Shown: positions 33,256-47,217, counted from the stretch's first letter. The stretch: 64,000 bases of DNA from Liolophura sinensis (GCF_032854445.1 NC_088305.1:21552955-21616954), one strand, 5' to 3'. The notes: generated by a model not told the origin, from the sequence alone. Made by a program: numbers and translations.

Positions 33256-33664
33256 ATAACGAATGACTACTATATATTTAGATGACTGCGTATTTAATAT
33301 AGGAAAACGAATGATATTTAAGAATTGTTATAGTTAAGGTGGCTGACAGCTGGTAAAGTGACAGCGTTTCATAATGAACATGTGAGAAAGGGCTCTTTGA
33401 CCACATTCCTTACAGTTTTCTGTGCTCGCTTTACATCACTGCCACAACTGCCACCACAAGGCTGGTTTGACCTTCGGAGACTGCACGATGCACATGGGCT
33501 TATTTCGACTTAGCTTCACCACTGGTGTCCTCACGCAGAACTATTTAATCAGCATTCAGCAATAAAATCGTTTCAGGTGTATGTTAGAATCATGTGAGTG
33601 TACTTTTGATAAAGATGTTACATGTGTATTTTTTTGTGTTTTCTGACACCACTTCCTGCCTAAT

Positions 33665-33797
33665 CACAATGATTTCAACCTGAGTGTTCCACAATGATTT
33701 TAACCTGGATGTTCCACGATGATTTCAAAGCGGGTGTTCCACTATGAATTCATAGCAGGTTTTCCACTATGATTTCAAAGTGGGTGTTCCACGATTA
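33665..33797. repeat. Short tandem repeat, about 25-27-bp unit, five copies
   Basis: GTTCCAC(A/G)ATGATTT alternates with CAAAGCGGGT or TAACCTGGAT. Lies in the presumed 3' flank of the CNBD-like gene. Confidence 0.75.
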
Positions 33798-33959
33798 CAA
33801 AATTTATTTGTTTATATGAGTGGTTTTTCATGCCATACTCAGCAATATTTTACTAATACGAAGTGACATTGGCATTGTTCCTCATTTCAGTACAAAATTT
33901 GCTAGTGGTGGCAGTGGTGTTAAGCGGACAAAGGACAAACCCATAGCCTTTGAAACTGC

Positions 33960-34735
33960 CGACACTGATATCACAGGGTGTGATACTGCATGAGATAACC
34001 TGCCATTCCGTCTAGGAACCAATCCTCTCAAGGGATATGTAATGACACTGATATCGCCTGTCATTTCCCCCTACACAACACTCCAGGAACCAATCTTACT
34101 CTCAGGATATGGAGTGACACCGACATCACCTGAAATGAGACTGACGTTACATGGAATGACACTGATATCACCTGTCATATCCCCCCTACACAACACTCCA
34201 GGAACCCATCCTACTCTCGGGATATGGAGTGACACCGACATCACCTGAAATGAGACTGACATTACATGGAATGACACTGATATCACCTGTCATTCCCCCC
34301 CTACACAACACTCCAGGAACCCATCCTACTCTCAGGATATGGAGTGACACCGACATCACCTGAAATGAGACTGACGTTACATGGAATGACACTGATATCA
34401 CCTGTCATATCCTCCCTACACAACACTCCAGGAACCTATCCTGCTCTCGGGATATAGAGTGACACCGACATCACCTGAAATGAGACTGACATTACATGGA
34501 ATGACACAGATATTATTGGTCATTCCACACTGTAACACTTCAAGGAAACATTGTTACTCTAGGGATGCAGAATGACACTGATATCACATGGAATGACACT
34601 GATATCACATGGAATGACACTGATATCACATGGAATGACACTGGTATCACCTGTCATTCCACACTACAACAGATCCTAGCAAACAGTGCTACCCTGGGAA
34701 TATGGAATGCCACTGATATCACATGCCATTCCATA
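33960..34735. repeat. Minisatellite, about 115-bp unit, with an embedded 20-bp sub-array
   Basis: ATGACACTGATATCACCTGT starts units at about 34046, 34156, 34271, 34386 and 34501. Each unit continues with CACAACACTCCAGGAACCC and ATGGAGTGACACCGACATCA. At 34572-34655 the fragment ATGGAATGACACTGATATCA repeats four times in a row. The array ends about 460 bases before the PEX10 start codon. Confidence 0.9.
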
Positions 34736-35193
34736 GTGCAACACACCTTAGATTTTATACTGTCTTTTCAGAACATTTGTTGTTCTTTTCCTTTGGAAAT
34801 GAACATTACAGTCCTTTGATATCCACTTATATTGTAGTACATGCAATAAAAATATTTTATAATGTTCTTACTTGTAAAAATCTGGAAAAAGTAGGTAGTT
34901 TCAAAAAGTTGCTGGAATGTCTTTAACCTCTTTAAACTAGTACAGTTTGTATGTAGAAGCTTAAAAATTAAATGTGTTTTTGGGTTACTCAGTATGTTCA
35001 GATACATGTAAATGTGCATGAGAAAATGAATCATACAGGAACATGTATGTCTTGTTAGTTGCTATTATGAGAAGTAAACAGTGTTGTGTCCATTGTTTTT
35101 CAGAACTTGATGTAGTGTAACAGAGACTGGGAATGGCAGTATGAGGCTGTGTCAGATGATTGATTGGTATCACTAGATGATTGAGTCTGAACG

Positions 35194-38100
35194 ATGCCAG
35201 TGTCATCAGCCGGTCAGGCTGAGATCATCAGATCTCATCAGAAAGATGACCTCTACCTGAACCACTTGAGGTCAGCAGTTGCGGAGGTCACACAGAGGCT
35301 GTTTGGTGAGCAGTACAATCAGGGCATGGTCTGGGCTGACTTTTAACCCTGTGTATCAGATTAAGCATTACTACAGATTGGGCACCAAAGCAAGGAAAAA
35401 AAAAAAAAGAAAGAGAGAAAATGACAAAGGGATATGTCAGGTCAAAAGGAAATGGTTAATTTTGATTGAAATACTTCCTGAAAGGCTTCATTTATGTGGC
35501 ATTTCTGTTTATATTGCCTTATTGCCTCACTATTTATTTAAAATTCCCTGCCAAAGACTGGGATTGAACCAGCATCGTGTCTGTGTGAGCGATTGAATTA
35601 ACCTGTCTTGAATATAAGTGAATTTTTTGTTTTGGTCTCTGAATGATGACATAATTATTGATTGCCTCTAGCCACGGAAAATAATTGTTTCAGGGGCTCA
35701 TACCTGGTTGTCCTGGCGATCGGAACTGGACTTGGTGGCAGATTTGGGCTATTTCCTGCTTACCACTTTTGCAGGTTCGGAATTGTACCTGTGTTTTGTG
35801 TATTCAGCCACATTTGGTGAATTGCAAGCAAGCTGTTTGCTTTGTCACACTTTAAACAATAGGAAACTTTTAAGTTTGAATTATTTTATTGCTTGGGTAA
35901 AAGTATTTCTGCTATATCAAGTGACCTGTCAGAAATTTTGGGCTACTGTTTTTAGTTACATATACTATAACCTGGATGTCTAATTAGGAGTAAGTAAACT
36001 AATTGAAGTAAGCAAATAATGTAGAATGCTGAAGAGTTCCCTTGTTTCTGTCCCTTGAATACAGTGAGACAGGCGGAAAGTTGCCTAACATTTTTGACAA
36101 GTCACATGGTACAGTAGGACTTTTTTTTTGTCTTTGGCGAGAAAGGAGTTCGATCTCAAAACTCCCCTATTACGACCCAACTGAATTGCCTCCTTTGAAG
36201 TCACAGACTTCCACCTATATGGCACATTTTTGGAGCCTGCTGTAGTTAGGTGGGACCATGCAGAACGTATTGAGAGATTTTAATCTGGGACCTTAGTATG
36301 CTGCAGAGCACTCAACAGCTAGCAAAAAATTGGAATAATTTACTTTCTGTATATATGTGTGATGTGACATCAATCAGTTTGCTGTCAGACTTCACACAAT
36401 GTTCGGGACTCATTGAAGAGTTACATTTAGTTTAGGAAAAGCAAATGGATGCATTTCCTTTTTGACCAGGTTTTGGTTTAAGCATATCTTGTGAGCATTT
36501 TTTTTCTGTGAAGCCCTGATCAAGGTGGCAAATCCTTTTGAGGTAAATGATCACCATAATCAGAAGATTAAAGGGGAGAAATTGCCTTCAGAGTTGCTCA
36601 ATGATACGTGTGGAAAGGTTGAAGACATGGGGTATAGTAGTGTGCAAAATTCAATTAAATTAAATTCCCAACTTTTCAGCAATATCGGAAATAGACCTCA
36701 GTGTTTAATCTAACACAACTATTATGTGCATAGCAGCTGGGCATCGATCATGGCTCTTAAAAGCAACTTCATGTTGTCATTAAAATGAAATCTAAACAAT
36801 GCAATAGCGAAAATGGCACAATTTCACCATGGCAGAATTTTACCTTGGGATAACATTCCAGTTTTTTGTTTTGGTTTTTTATGGAACTGGAAGGTTACAG
36901 TTATTTTCTTCAGCATTACATCATGTATTTTCTTCTGTCATATTAGTGGTTTTGTCAGCTGATGTCCTTGGAATGATCAACTGAAAGAAATTGCATTTTT
37001 TGACTTTTGCTGTAGGTTACCAGACTCTGGGAGAGGAGTATGTGAACACAATACAAGTGGATCTGACAAGACGAGCTGTGCCCTCAAAACTGGTAACTTC
37101 AGTAGAATGTTAATGTACGATGTTAGTACCTAATAATCGAGAAACATGGGATCAAACCCAGGTCGGGTCATACCAAAGAGTTTAAAAATGGTACTATTAG
37201 AATTATTTATGGAATTGATGTTTTACACCGTACTCAGGAATATTTTATTATAATATTTTTTTAACAGAGTATTTTATTTGATTTATTCATTTAATTGGTG
37301 TTTACGCCGTATTCAAGAATATTTCACTTATACGACGGCGGCCAGCGTTATGGTGGGAGGAAATCAGACAGAACCCGGTGGAAACCCATGATCATCCGCA
37401 GGTTGTTGCCAGACCTTCCCATGTACAGCCAGAGAGGAAGCCAGCATGAGCTGGACTTGAACTCACAGCGACCACATGGGTGAAAGTCTCCTGGGCCATT
37501 ACTCTGTGTTAGCGTACTAACCAACTGAGCCACAGAGGCCCCCACAATAGAGTATTATGGTGGGTTCAAACCAAGCAGAGCCTGATGGCAACTCATGATC
37601 ATTCATGAAATGAGATTCTTTTAATGCATGTATTTTTTATTATTTTTATGTCTATCAGAGAAGGCTGATCATGATACTTTGTCACATTGGTGGATGGTAC
37701 GGACTCAGAAAGACAGTTGATTGGCTTGAGAAGAAAGTACGGTCCGGGGCATTCCCTGACATGCCGGCAACGACAAGAGATGTTTTGTTGAAATGTCTGC
37801 CTGTTGTCCAACACGTTGTCACTATTGCTCACCGTTGTCACTTGGCTCTCTTCTACTTGAATGGAACATACTATCACATAGCCAAAAGACTGGCTGGAGT
37901 CCAGTATGTAAGTAGAAACTGCCCTTCTTGTAAGACCACACCAATTTAAATTGTTGTTCTACTGGTAGAATAAATCTTTTTTCAGTGTCAGGAGGGTATA
38001 AAGATAAAATAAAACTTGATCATCTAGTTTGTGGAAAATTTGGACTATCCCAGTATGTTTTCCTATTGAAGATGCATTAACATGATCAGAAAGCATTGAA

Positions 38101-41100
38101 AATGAGGAAAATTATAAAAAGATTGAACAAAATGGGATTTTCAGGTTTTTCCTGTTCCATTTTTGAGTGTATGCTCACCTGTAAAACGGAATAAAATTAA
38201 AAGAGCTTGATAACATTAAATGGTTATTTTGTACAATATTTGTTCCAGACTTCAGATTGTATCACGCTCATTATCTGATTGATGGCTGGATTTTATTTTG
38301 CCCCACTCAGATTCCATGGTGGTTTGATGTGCTAGAGCATGCAACTAAATTGTGTGGCCATTTGTGCAGTCTGTCATTTGTTAAAGACCACGTGTTTTGT
38401 GCCAATTTGTTGTACATTTCTGAATGTCACACATCGGAAAGTTCATTAGTAACTTGCCAAAGGCCATTGGTTTATTCAGTGCTCTTCGATTTCCTCCACC
38501 CATAAAACTGTCTTCTGTACAGTATTTGAAAAATTCTTGATTTGGACGTCAAATAAAAATTTTAGCCAAATGCATTTTTAAAATCCTGAGTTGAGGCATG
38601 CCTCAGACATCAAAATTAGCAATCTAGCAGCTTTGTTCCTAGGGGAAAACAACTAACAAAGAAACTGGTGCAGTCTCAATTAGTTATGATTATTAAAATT
38701 AATAATTACAAATTTAGTAACAGGCAATTCTCTGATGCTCAGGGTGCCAAATTTGTGTCAGCCTTATGTCAGTATACAGGGTTCAGAATGTTTGATGTTG
38801 TATTTGGAGTTTTTCATAATAATTCCCTCGTCAAAAATTGAGATCGTCAGATATGGTTTAAAGATGTAAAATGTGTTAGATTCCATCAATAAATGTTAAA
38901 ACAGACCATGGAAGTGGATAAATTACAACAAACAACCATTTATGTGTCTGAAATTATGAATATTATTAGCATGATAGAAAGTTATCCTTGCTAAGCTCAC
39001 TTTGAAGTCATAATTTTTATTTTAAGCTGTTAAAAACGAGTAAATTACCAAACATTTTAAGGCAGCGTCCTTGGTTTCATTTTAGCTTCAGTATCACACT
39101 GGGCCGATGGTCTCGTCAAACCGACCCAGTTTTCGTCTCCTAGGCTGGCTCTCTCTCATCCAGATCTGTGGTAGTGTAGGTGTAGAGGCATTTCGATTCT
39201 CACAGCGCTACCTGAAGGGAAGCTGGAAGAAGGGAGATAAACTTGAACAATGTGAAGATAATTGTGAAGAGTAAGTTGCCACAAATTCAAAGGAGTTGGC
39301 ATCATTGCCTTAGTAACAAGCTTGTTAGGCAGTGTTGCTAATATTTAAGTTCATCAATAACTTGCCAGAGGTCGGAGGTTTACTCTAGGTACTCCGCTTT
39401 CCTCCAGCTGTAAAACTGACTGGCATCAAGCAAGTGAAATATTCTTGAGTGTGACGTATCAAAAATAATGATATATATGTATGTTAAAGTGAACATAAAG
39501 CCCTCCACTACAGCTGAATTAATTAATAAAGTAGGATTCCAGAAATGTTTTATAAATATTGAAGAGATTCTGCAAAATAAATAGCAAATGGTCGTATGTA
39601 CCTAGCCGCTCATTTGGTGACGCCATTTTGCCATGTTATAAGTATCTAGTGATGTCAGAAAACCTAGGAGCATAAAAAGAGAAGACAAACAAAAAGGCCT
39701 GATATCAACCACAAAGTATCAGCTCATTTCCCGTGTTCAAAGGGCCGATATTTGTTTTAGTTTAGCGAGGATTAGGGAGATGTTTGTGGACACAAGTGTT
39801 GTGTTTTAGTGGTTCTATTTGTCGTGCCACATGGGTGTAAGCATTTGACCTAGCTGGCTGTACCGACTGGCTGTTCACTGAACATAGCAGGACCTTCTTT
39901 CTGATTGATGACAGACTCTTTCATTCAGATTTTGGTTAGATATTTTCAGAATAAAACTGACTTTGCTAAGGAAAAAACATGCAAAGTCACAATATTTTTT
40001 TTCAAGCAATGGCTCTCCCAAGGCAGTTTTCTGGCCAGCTCACCAGGACAAGTTACTGCAGTATCCTGCCCAACATGTACGCATTGTGACACTGGCAGCC
40101 GTTCTCAATTTCCTGCTCATAAATATGTGGTCCAAAATGCAGCAGTTTAACAGAGACTAGCAGCAAAATTCAGTTTTTTGCATCGGTATGTGTCTATTCA
40201 AAATAAGAAACCACATTGACACTCGATAGGTTTCTTGACGCTTTCAGCGCTTGTGATTGGCCTCTTAAGTTCATAAGGGCTTTTACAATATGGCTACTTG
40301 GAGTGAACTGTCCGTCAGTGCCGTATGCCCAACGCTGAACTTCCATCTTCTCGGCTTTCAAAACTTTATAACATTTTTTAACATATTTTTCTGTGACAAC
40401 TGTATCGTGTATCATTTTTTCTGTGTATATATAGTGCCAAACTTCATGCTCACTTTAATTATACGTTATGACAGATGCAGAGGCTGATTTCATGTGATTT
40501 CATTTCTGAAATGACTTGGAAAGAGAAGGTTTCCAGATGGAATATCTGACAAGCAAATCCTTTAATGCATCACTGGTGCCATTTCTCTGCATTATATTTC
40601 TCTTGGTTATGTACAGAAGACAAGAGTCTGAATATGTACCGAACTGGAAGAAGTGCTCTCTGTGTTTGGAGGGAAGAAAGGATGCCACAGCTACTCCTTG
40701 TGGTCATCTGTTCTGTTGGCAGTGCATCCATGAGTGGTGTCAAACCAAGGTGAGCCCTCAAATATTTAGAAATAAATTTAACGTGGATGGGAATGATGGT
40801 TGAGTTTCAGAAATACTCAAAAGATAGACTGAGACATTTAAAACATGTAAGAATTGGAAGTATTTGTACACTATGCTCAGATTTTTCAACAGTTTGTCAT
40901 TTGAAAGGGAATTAAGCTTTCATTTGGATGCAGTAAGTAGATTTATACGGGAATGTTTTTTTTGATTTTCCATCAGTAAGATAAGTGCTTTAACACTTCA
41001 GGTACATTATTAAGACAAGTGCCACTAGTATGATAAAACAGTTAGGCACAAAATTAAGATAATAGGGTAATCGTTTAGGCACATTTGATAAATAAAATGA

Positions 41101-41204
41101 TCTGTTTAAGAGTTTGGTAGTCCTTTTGTTTTCAGACAGAATGTCCACTATGTCGGGAGAAGTTTTCACCAAGCCGTCTGATTCATCTCCAAAATTACAG
41201 CTGA
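35194..41204 (+). CDS. PEX10: Peroxisome biogenesis factor 10, RING-type E3 ubiquitin ligase
   Basis: Seven exons: 35194-35305, 35694-35774, 37016-37092, 37659-37907, 39086-39270, 40617-40749 and 41136-41204. All join in phase, giving 301 residues, close to the family's usual length. Recognisable blocks are EIIRSHQKDDLYLNHLRSAV, TWLSWRSELDLVADLGYF, GYQTLGEEYVNTIQVD, LFYLNGTYYHIAKRLAGVQY and FRLLGWLSLIQ. The C-terminal C3HC4 RING has C248, C251, C263, H265, C268, C271, C282 and C285 (TPCGHLFCWQCI, ECPLCREKF). PEX10 works with PEX2 and PEX12 in the peroxisomal membrane to ubiquitinate the import receptor PEX5. The hydrophobic stretches in exons 2, 4 and 5 fit membrane helices. The first exon may be preceded by an untranslated exon (TTTTTCAG acceptor near 35103). 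Confidence 0.95.
35306..39085. other. PEX10 introns 1 to 4
   Basis: Intron 1 (35306-35693), intron 2 (35775-37015), intron 3 (37093-37658, holding a full-length SINE-A) and intron 4 (37908-39085). Apart from the SINE and a faint SINE scrap at 37198-37245, nothing recognised. Confidence 0.5.
37270..37541 (-). repeat. SINE-A, full-length copy
   Basis: Complete from the TTTAATTGGTGTTTACGCCG tail side to the head (complement of GGGGGCCTCTGTGGCTCAGT). Lies in PEX10 intron 3. Confidence 0.9.
40617..40749 (+). CDS. PEX10: PEX10 exon 6 with most of the RING finger
   Basis: ERQESEYVPNWKKCSLCLEG then RKDATATPCGHLFCWQCIHE. It is entered in phase 2 after GTACAG and ends at AAG/GTGAGC. The last two zinc ligands are in exon 7 (TECPLCREKF at 41136), as in vertebrate PEX10. 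Confidence 0.95.
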
Positions 41205-41377
41205 TAACATGAAAGGCTTCTCAATGTTTAAGAAACAAACTAATAAGACGCTCAGGAAATGTGCCAGTATGACCTTATAGTGGATGAGGGGACGTGTAAC
41301 TACATGTATTATGGTACATCTAAATTGAACTAAAACATGTGACATGTTTCCTCTCTGGTTGCATGTGGTAGGTCTGC

Positions 41378-41505
41378 TGGCAATGTGTGGATGGTTGTGG
41401 GTCTCCCTCTGGGTTCTTCCCACTGTACCACTGGCAAGAATAAGTGAAATTTTCTTGAATAACGGTACAGCTTAAAACTCCAATCAAATAAATAAATAAA
41501 ACACT
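41378..41505 (+). repeat. SINE-A, diverged 3' half
   Basis: GTGGATGGTTGTGGGTCTCC, GAATAAGTGAAATTTTCTTG, CTCCAATCAAATAAATAAAT. Confidence 0.75.
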
Positions 41506-43344
41506 AAATTTAGGTAATTGTTGTAGCATAATGTAAGCAATAGGATTCTCCTGCAGTAAATAAGCTTGGTAACTGGTGCATTATAAGCCAGGTCGCAGCT
41601 GTATTATAGGCTTAATAACTTGTGGCAGAATCAATACCTCGAATTCTGGAACTGGGGTCATACCTCTGCCAAGCTGACCTGTCTGGTTTATACATGCAAA
41701 GCAATGTGATGAGCTTTCTTAGATTTGTTGATATACCACATCTTGTTACATTTATAGCACATCAGAGTGTGTGGGCGGTATAATACCACACCTTCTGCTG
41801 TCTTGCAAACAAATCAAACACTGTTTTAAGCCTATCATGCGTATAATGTATGTGATGACGTCTGTTGAGTGTAGGTTCATTCACCATCTTATGATGGCAT
41901 GATATTGCTGTTGTTTGAAAAGTGCAAAATTGTGTCAAATAAGTTGTGTGTTCTGTACTAAAGTACATCTTGTCTTGTCTTGCATGAAACTGATTCTGAT
42001 TTCCAGTATTGGAAATCAGTATGGTAAGTAACTGTTTCACAGGTCTTGATTATTTCTCCTGTTACTATTATTATTATTAATTATTAGTTGTAGTATTGTT
42101 ACATGTACTCATATTTAATTCATCTTCAAAGAGTAACTGATTATGAGTGATGGACTGACTTGATAGATTGTCTTGAGGAATGACTTGATGTGAAAACTAA
42201 TATTCAGATTTTGGAAATTTTTATCAAATGTTTATTGCATGTTTAAGTACAGCATTTGTAATGACTGACTTATCGTGACAATTTCTGTGAATGGCTTGAA
42301 TGTGACATTAACTATTATGTATATGAATGAGAACTTTTATCTTCTGAGCAACTAATGTTAACCAAGTAAACCAAAATGGTAAGTTGTGATCACTTGAAAG
42401 TATAGAATCAATAAATTTTTATATTTTACCAATTAGAAAAGTGTTTCAGTTGGTTGATTGTTTACGTGCTTTTTCAAGTACCCATATTTAACATTTTACC
42501 AGTGTATACGTCTATGTTTATATATATTGTGTAGTTTTACAAGCCTCAAAACAGTCACCATGCAGTTTAATATGTCAGGTAACATATTGTATGTGCCCGT
42601 TGTGAGTTGTGGCAGCTTCAAGGAGTTTACCCTGAGGAACATGTTCTCTGACAAGACATCTGATGGCATACTGGAAATACAGACGTGTATGTGTGTGCAG
42701 GTTGTCGCATTTCATATGGCTCCCCCTTTTAGTTTTCGGATAGTTGAAAATGGCTTGTTTTCCATCAATATGGCATTCACATGTGGGAAAACTTGTAACT
42801 TAGCACAGGTTGGTTGTTTACAAAGGGCACTGGTTTCCTTCACCCATAAAACTGACTAGTATCCTGTAATTAAAAAATTATTAAAGAAGATTTAAACAAC
42901 AATCAAATAAACAAACAAACACTAAAGGGTAGTGCAGCTCTCCGGCCTTCCATGAGAAGGTCACCGGTGCTCTGCCAGTGGTTTACTAAGGGCACTCATA
43001 TTTCCTCCTCACACAAACTGATGGCCATCTAATGAGCGAAAAAATCTTTCCTTTCACTTTTAAAGATCATAACAAATTCAAATTATTTATACATGTAGGC
43101 CTACCTGACATTTAGCAAAACATCTAAACAGTTGAGAAAAAATGGCAGTCTTGTTTTCTTGGTTCCCACCGAAATGGGCAACTAACACTGGGGAGACTAC
43201 CTGCAGTATATGTTTACTGCCTCCTGTAAGTGATGAGTATGCTCTTATCACCTTCTTTTAACATTTGCATATGAACTGTAAACTTGTGCAAATTCAGACC
43301 TCTGCCAGGACAATATTATAGACCTTGTATACATGTAGACTGGG

Positions 43345-43590
43345 GACCATCATGGCCAAGATCATTGTGCAATGACCCGGGAGCCTTTCATCAATACGTC
43401 AGTGTGAGTTCATGTCTAGCTCAAGGTGGCTTCCTGTCCAGCTGTAAGTGGAAAGGTCTGGCAGCAACCTGTGGATGGTTGTGGATTTCCCCTGGGCTCT
43501 GTCTGGTTTCCTCCCACCACAATGCTGGCTATCGTCGTATAAGTGAAATATTCATGAGTATGATGTAAAAGACCAATTAAATAAATATAT
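43345..43590 (+). repeat. SINE-A, near full-length diverged copy
   Basis: Head-side CAATGACCCGGGAGCC, B-box-like GAGTTCATGTCTAGCTCAAG, body and the ACCAATTAAATAAATATATG tail. Confidence 0.8.
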
Positions 43591-44559
43591 GTAAATCAAA
43601 TAAATGCAGACCTACGTGTTTGCAAATACAACAGCTTTAATCCCCTTACCGGGGTGCTGTGAAGGAGGGTTATTAAACACATTTCAGGAGAGTTTGCTCA
43701 GAACTGTCAAGATAAAGCATCACTTTGTACACCTTCATAGAAACAAATCATGGAAACAAATTAAAAGACAAATTTGTCACACATGAGGCTCCTCCAGACA
43801 TTTTACTCACTCCATTTCCTCCCTTTTGTTCTCAATGTCTTTGAGACATCGAGAGGTGAAATATTTTCACTTCTTGCTTGACTTCTAACATATGTCATGC
43901 TCTGAAATTTTACACGTGTAGTTACATAATAAAACAGCCCTGTCACTTTTGGGAATGGTTTTCTAGGTTTAAGAACATATAAGTAAAAGAATTAATGTCA
44001 AAGTTCTCAAAACTTTTTCGGAACCATTCATTTTTTCTTTTAATTAGGACAATAAATCTTTTTAAATTGTGAAAAGTGGTGAGAAGAAAAAGCATGCATT
44101 TAAAAAGAGCCTTGATACTTTCACAATTTTGTCTTTTCACTAATGATATAAAAGTAAGCAAGTTTTAATTCAGCGATTTTTTATCTTCCACAATATATAT
44201 CATATATATATGATTATCTTATCCATATTTTGGACCACAAAATTGATTTTAGTGCGGGTTTACTTCTGACATTGAAGTCAACGAGGAGGTGAAGACATCA
44301 GCTGAAAACGAATTTATCTCTCTGCGAACATCCAATTCACATTCAACAGGTTTATCCAGTAATGGAACTAAATGCATGAGCTGCACAGGCGGTATAATCC
44401 GATTACAACGCTTAAGAATGCTAATCACCCGTATGTGATTTCATATTCCTATGAAGTGTTACGGTTATTTACACAGCGATAATGAAAGCGACCGCGCTAG
44501 CTCTGTGAAAGGAAAGTACATGTGAACATACAGGCAGACTGACCTACATTTTCTGTGAC

Positions 44560-44701
44560 GTTTGCGATGAACACACTGAAACTCATGACGTCACAACAAT
44601 ATCCCATGACGTTTTAAACAGCATCTTCAATATTTGATGCCATATCCAGGCATTTTGGTGTTCCGGCTGTTTTCTCAAGAGAAATTCAGAGATCGAGAAA
44701 G
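44560..44701 (+). promoter_or_regulatory. Candidate promoter and untranslated first exon of ZMYND11
   Basis: A consensus CRE palindrome TGACGTCA lies at 44586-44593, with a TGACG half-site near 44604. About 100 bases on, GATCGAGAAAG meets a strong GTGAGT donor (exon end 44701). The first coding ZMYND11 exon starts with an acceptor three bases before its ATG, so an upstream untranslated exon must exist, and this is the best donor noticed upstream. The link over 8.9 kb is inference. Confidence 0.35.
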
Positions 44702-46944
44702 GTGAGTTTCTTGTCGATATGGCCAAATGTCAGTAACCGTTTATTGTATCCGTCCTAGTAGGAGACTGGACTCCTTACGCATTTCATGGACAACTTAAAT
44801 TTTTGGACAGATACGGCGAATCGATAACAACAACAACGATTTCTAAAATTCGTACACTCTTTGAACTGAATTGAACGCATCTAATAAATAATTCTTTGAA
44901 CTGTGGAATTTGCAACATGATGTGCAAACCTTCCTGTCTATTTTCGTTTTTCTGAATTGCGCCATGGAATTCCTTCTGCAACAACAAGATTTAAAGTTCT
45001 AGTTTAACATGTAACCTGTGGCGTATGGGACTACAGCTGCAGGCTAAACACTGATTTACTCCTAGTAAACGAGCCTCTTTGAAAAGTACGTGTTGGATAT
45101 TAAATTAATTAGTGATGCTATAAATCTCAATGACAGTATTATTTGAACTAATCGAGTCAGAATATATTACAATTTCATAGTTCAGTGATTCAAAATGTAT
45201 AGCTATTCAGTTTTCACCCGTTACTATTTTTTTTCTTTGGAGGCAACATACTGTACTAGTCATTTAGATGAACTCAGTGTTACAATTTTAATATTTTGAC
45301 ACTCAGTGTAACACTGAATCCATCCCTATCTGTCAAAAAAAAAAAAAAAACAATTGTCATACATTTCCAATGCCAACTGGAAAGGAAATGGACTAAATGA
45401 GGTATGCTGTCATAGCACACAAACTTACTTCCATGAAAAAAAAAAACAGGGTTTTTTTTGTGTGTGTTCTTCTTGATTGAATTATGAAGATTGAAGTTGT
45501 GTCTATAAAGCGAATAAATTAATTTCATCGTTCAGGGTAGAAAGGGAGCATTCAAGATTCATTCAGAAAGTTACATAAAAATGAGGAAAAGAGAAGCAAG
45601 TTTAATGGCCATGAGAGGAAAGGAGGTTCGAGCTCTGCACCATATGTTTTTAAATGATAGGGATTAACTTAGACTTACAATGAATGTCAGAATTTGAAAA
45701 TAACACACTCTCGAGATGGACTACCACTATACATGTCTGCTCCAGTAGATCTAAGCTAAACTCATTGTTTATATTCCTTGCTGCTGTTGCTATAATTTGA
45801 GTCCATGGTGTACATCCTGAGTGAGTCGTTCATGACAGCTGCTTTATGTGCAAAGCCGGTTGGTTACATCTGAATTCATTTGTTTTTTGTTCAAAGAATA
45901 TTTTATGCAATGAAATGAACAAAGATTGACAAACAGCAGAGCCTGTATAAATTCATATTTAAAAATGGTCTAAACTGTATAAAGTCTTCGTTCGACTTGT
46001 TTACAGCTACTTAACTCAGTTTGTACCCATCGTGGTGTAGTGATTTTTCTGTATTTTATAACAGTTTATTATGTAATACGTGTCATTTCATCAGGTAACA
46101 AATCTAGGGACACCTACATTTTGAGAGCCTGCACAAATTGTTAGTGTAAAATCATGTAACTTATCTAGATGAGGAGCGTGAAATATGACACCAGAGTTGA
46201 AAACTTTGCACAAATATTATTGTTGTTGTATGTATATGCCTCACTTGCATATGAACTTACTGGCAGATTTAATTACCCTCGGTAGCACATGGCAAGCAAA
46301 CAAATTACACGTTACAATTAATCTCACTTTATTACAGCAATTTATACACATCAAGATCATACCATGATGAATGGATTACTTATTTATTGAGAAATTTCAG
46401 TTTTCTTGCCAAAAAATGCCCTTTTAGAATCACTTTGGTATCCGTTTTAGAATCACTTTGTTATCCATTTTTTTCACTAGTGTGTATTGCCACAATCTAT
46501 CAGTTGAAGAGAAACAAGAGCGCAGGCAGTTGCTGGCAGCATGTGTACAACAAAAAATGAGGACGGGTATTGTTCTATCTGAGATATAATAAGTATAAAA
46601 TAAGAACTGGCAATATTTAACTACTATATTCACATCAGCACTTGGCCAAACAGTTAGGATAGACTGCTGTGTGCCTATCTAAGTGTATGTAACATTGTTG
46701 TTGCCTAGCTATTCTTTTGAGTGACTGTTGATCAAGATTGCAGTGATATGTTACATTTGGTGGTGGAGAAGTACTGTGCCACTATACTATTTTCACCCAT
46801 GGAAATCATGTTTAAAAACAGTCAACTGAAAGAAAGTTGTTTGACACACTACAGCACATCCTTTGCAAACATAAGAATGCCTAAAACAATTTTCTGAACT
46901 GCTCTGAATTACATTAATTTCATGTGAGAGTAGGGATTTTTTTT

Positions 46945-46986
<42 letters not shown>

Positions 46987-47217
46987 GTATTCTTTCTTCA
47001 AAGTTGTTGAAAGGTTTGATAGCACGATGTAATAATTGATGCTGGAGTTTTAGCAACAAAATATTTTTATTACATTGTACTTTTATTTGCCTCTTAAAAA
47101 TGCAGCGTTTCATGTAGGTTTTATGTGGGATACAGTAGTCTTGGGTACATGTACATGGTTAGTTTTACCTGTATTGGATAAAGTGGAATTCTGTACTTTT
47201 TCCTGTACTTTTCTAAA
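44702..47217. other. Presumed ZMYND11 5' intron, AT-rich
   Basis: Contains a long T run at about 46937-46985 and A runs near 45335 and 45437. No exon, RNA gene or recognised mobile element. Confidence 0.4.

Larger units (their letters stand above)
41205..44480. other. Intergenic region after PEX10
   Basis: SINE-A copies at 41378-41505 and 43345-43590. The 133-codon open frame at 42458-42859 shows no recognisable domain and is probably chance. No exon-like signals found. Confidence 0.4.

Noticed and set aside
42458-42859. 133-codon frame after PEX10
   Set aside because: No recognisable domain, atypical composition for a gene, no splice or promoter context.
46937-46985. Long T run as a transcription terminator or poly-A of a retrogene
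   Set aside because: No processed gene copy lies next to it; simple homopolymer, possibly of uncertain length in the assembly.
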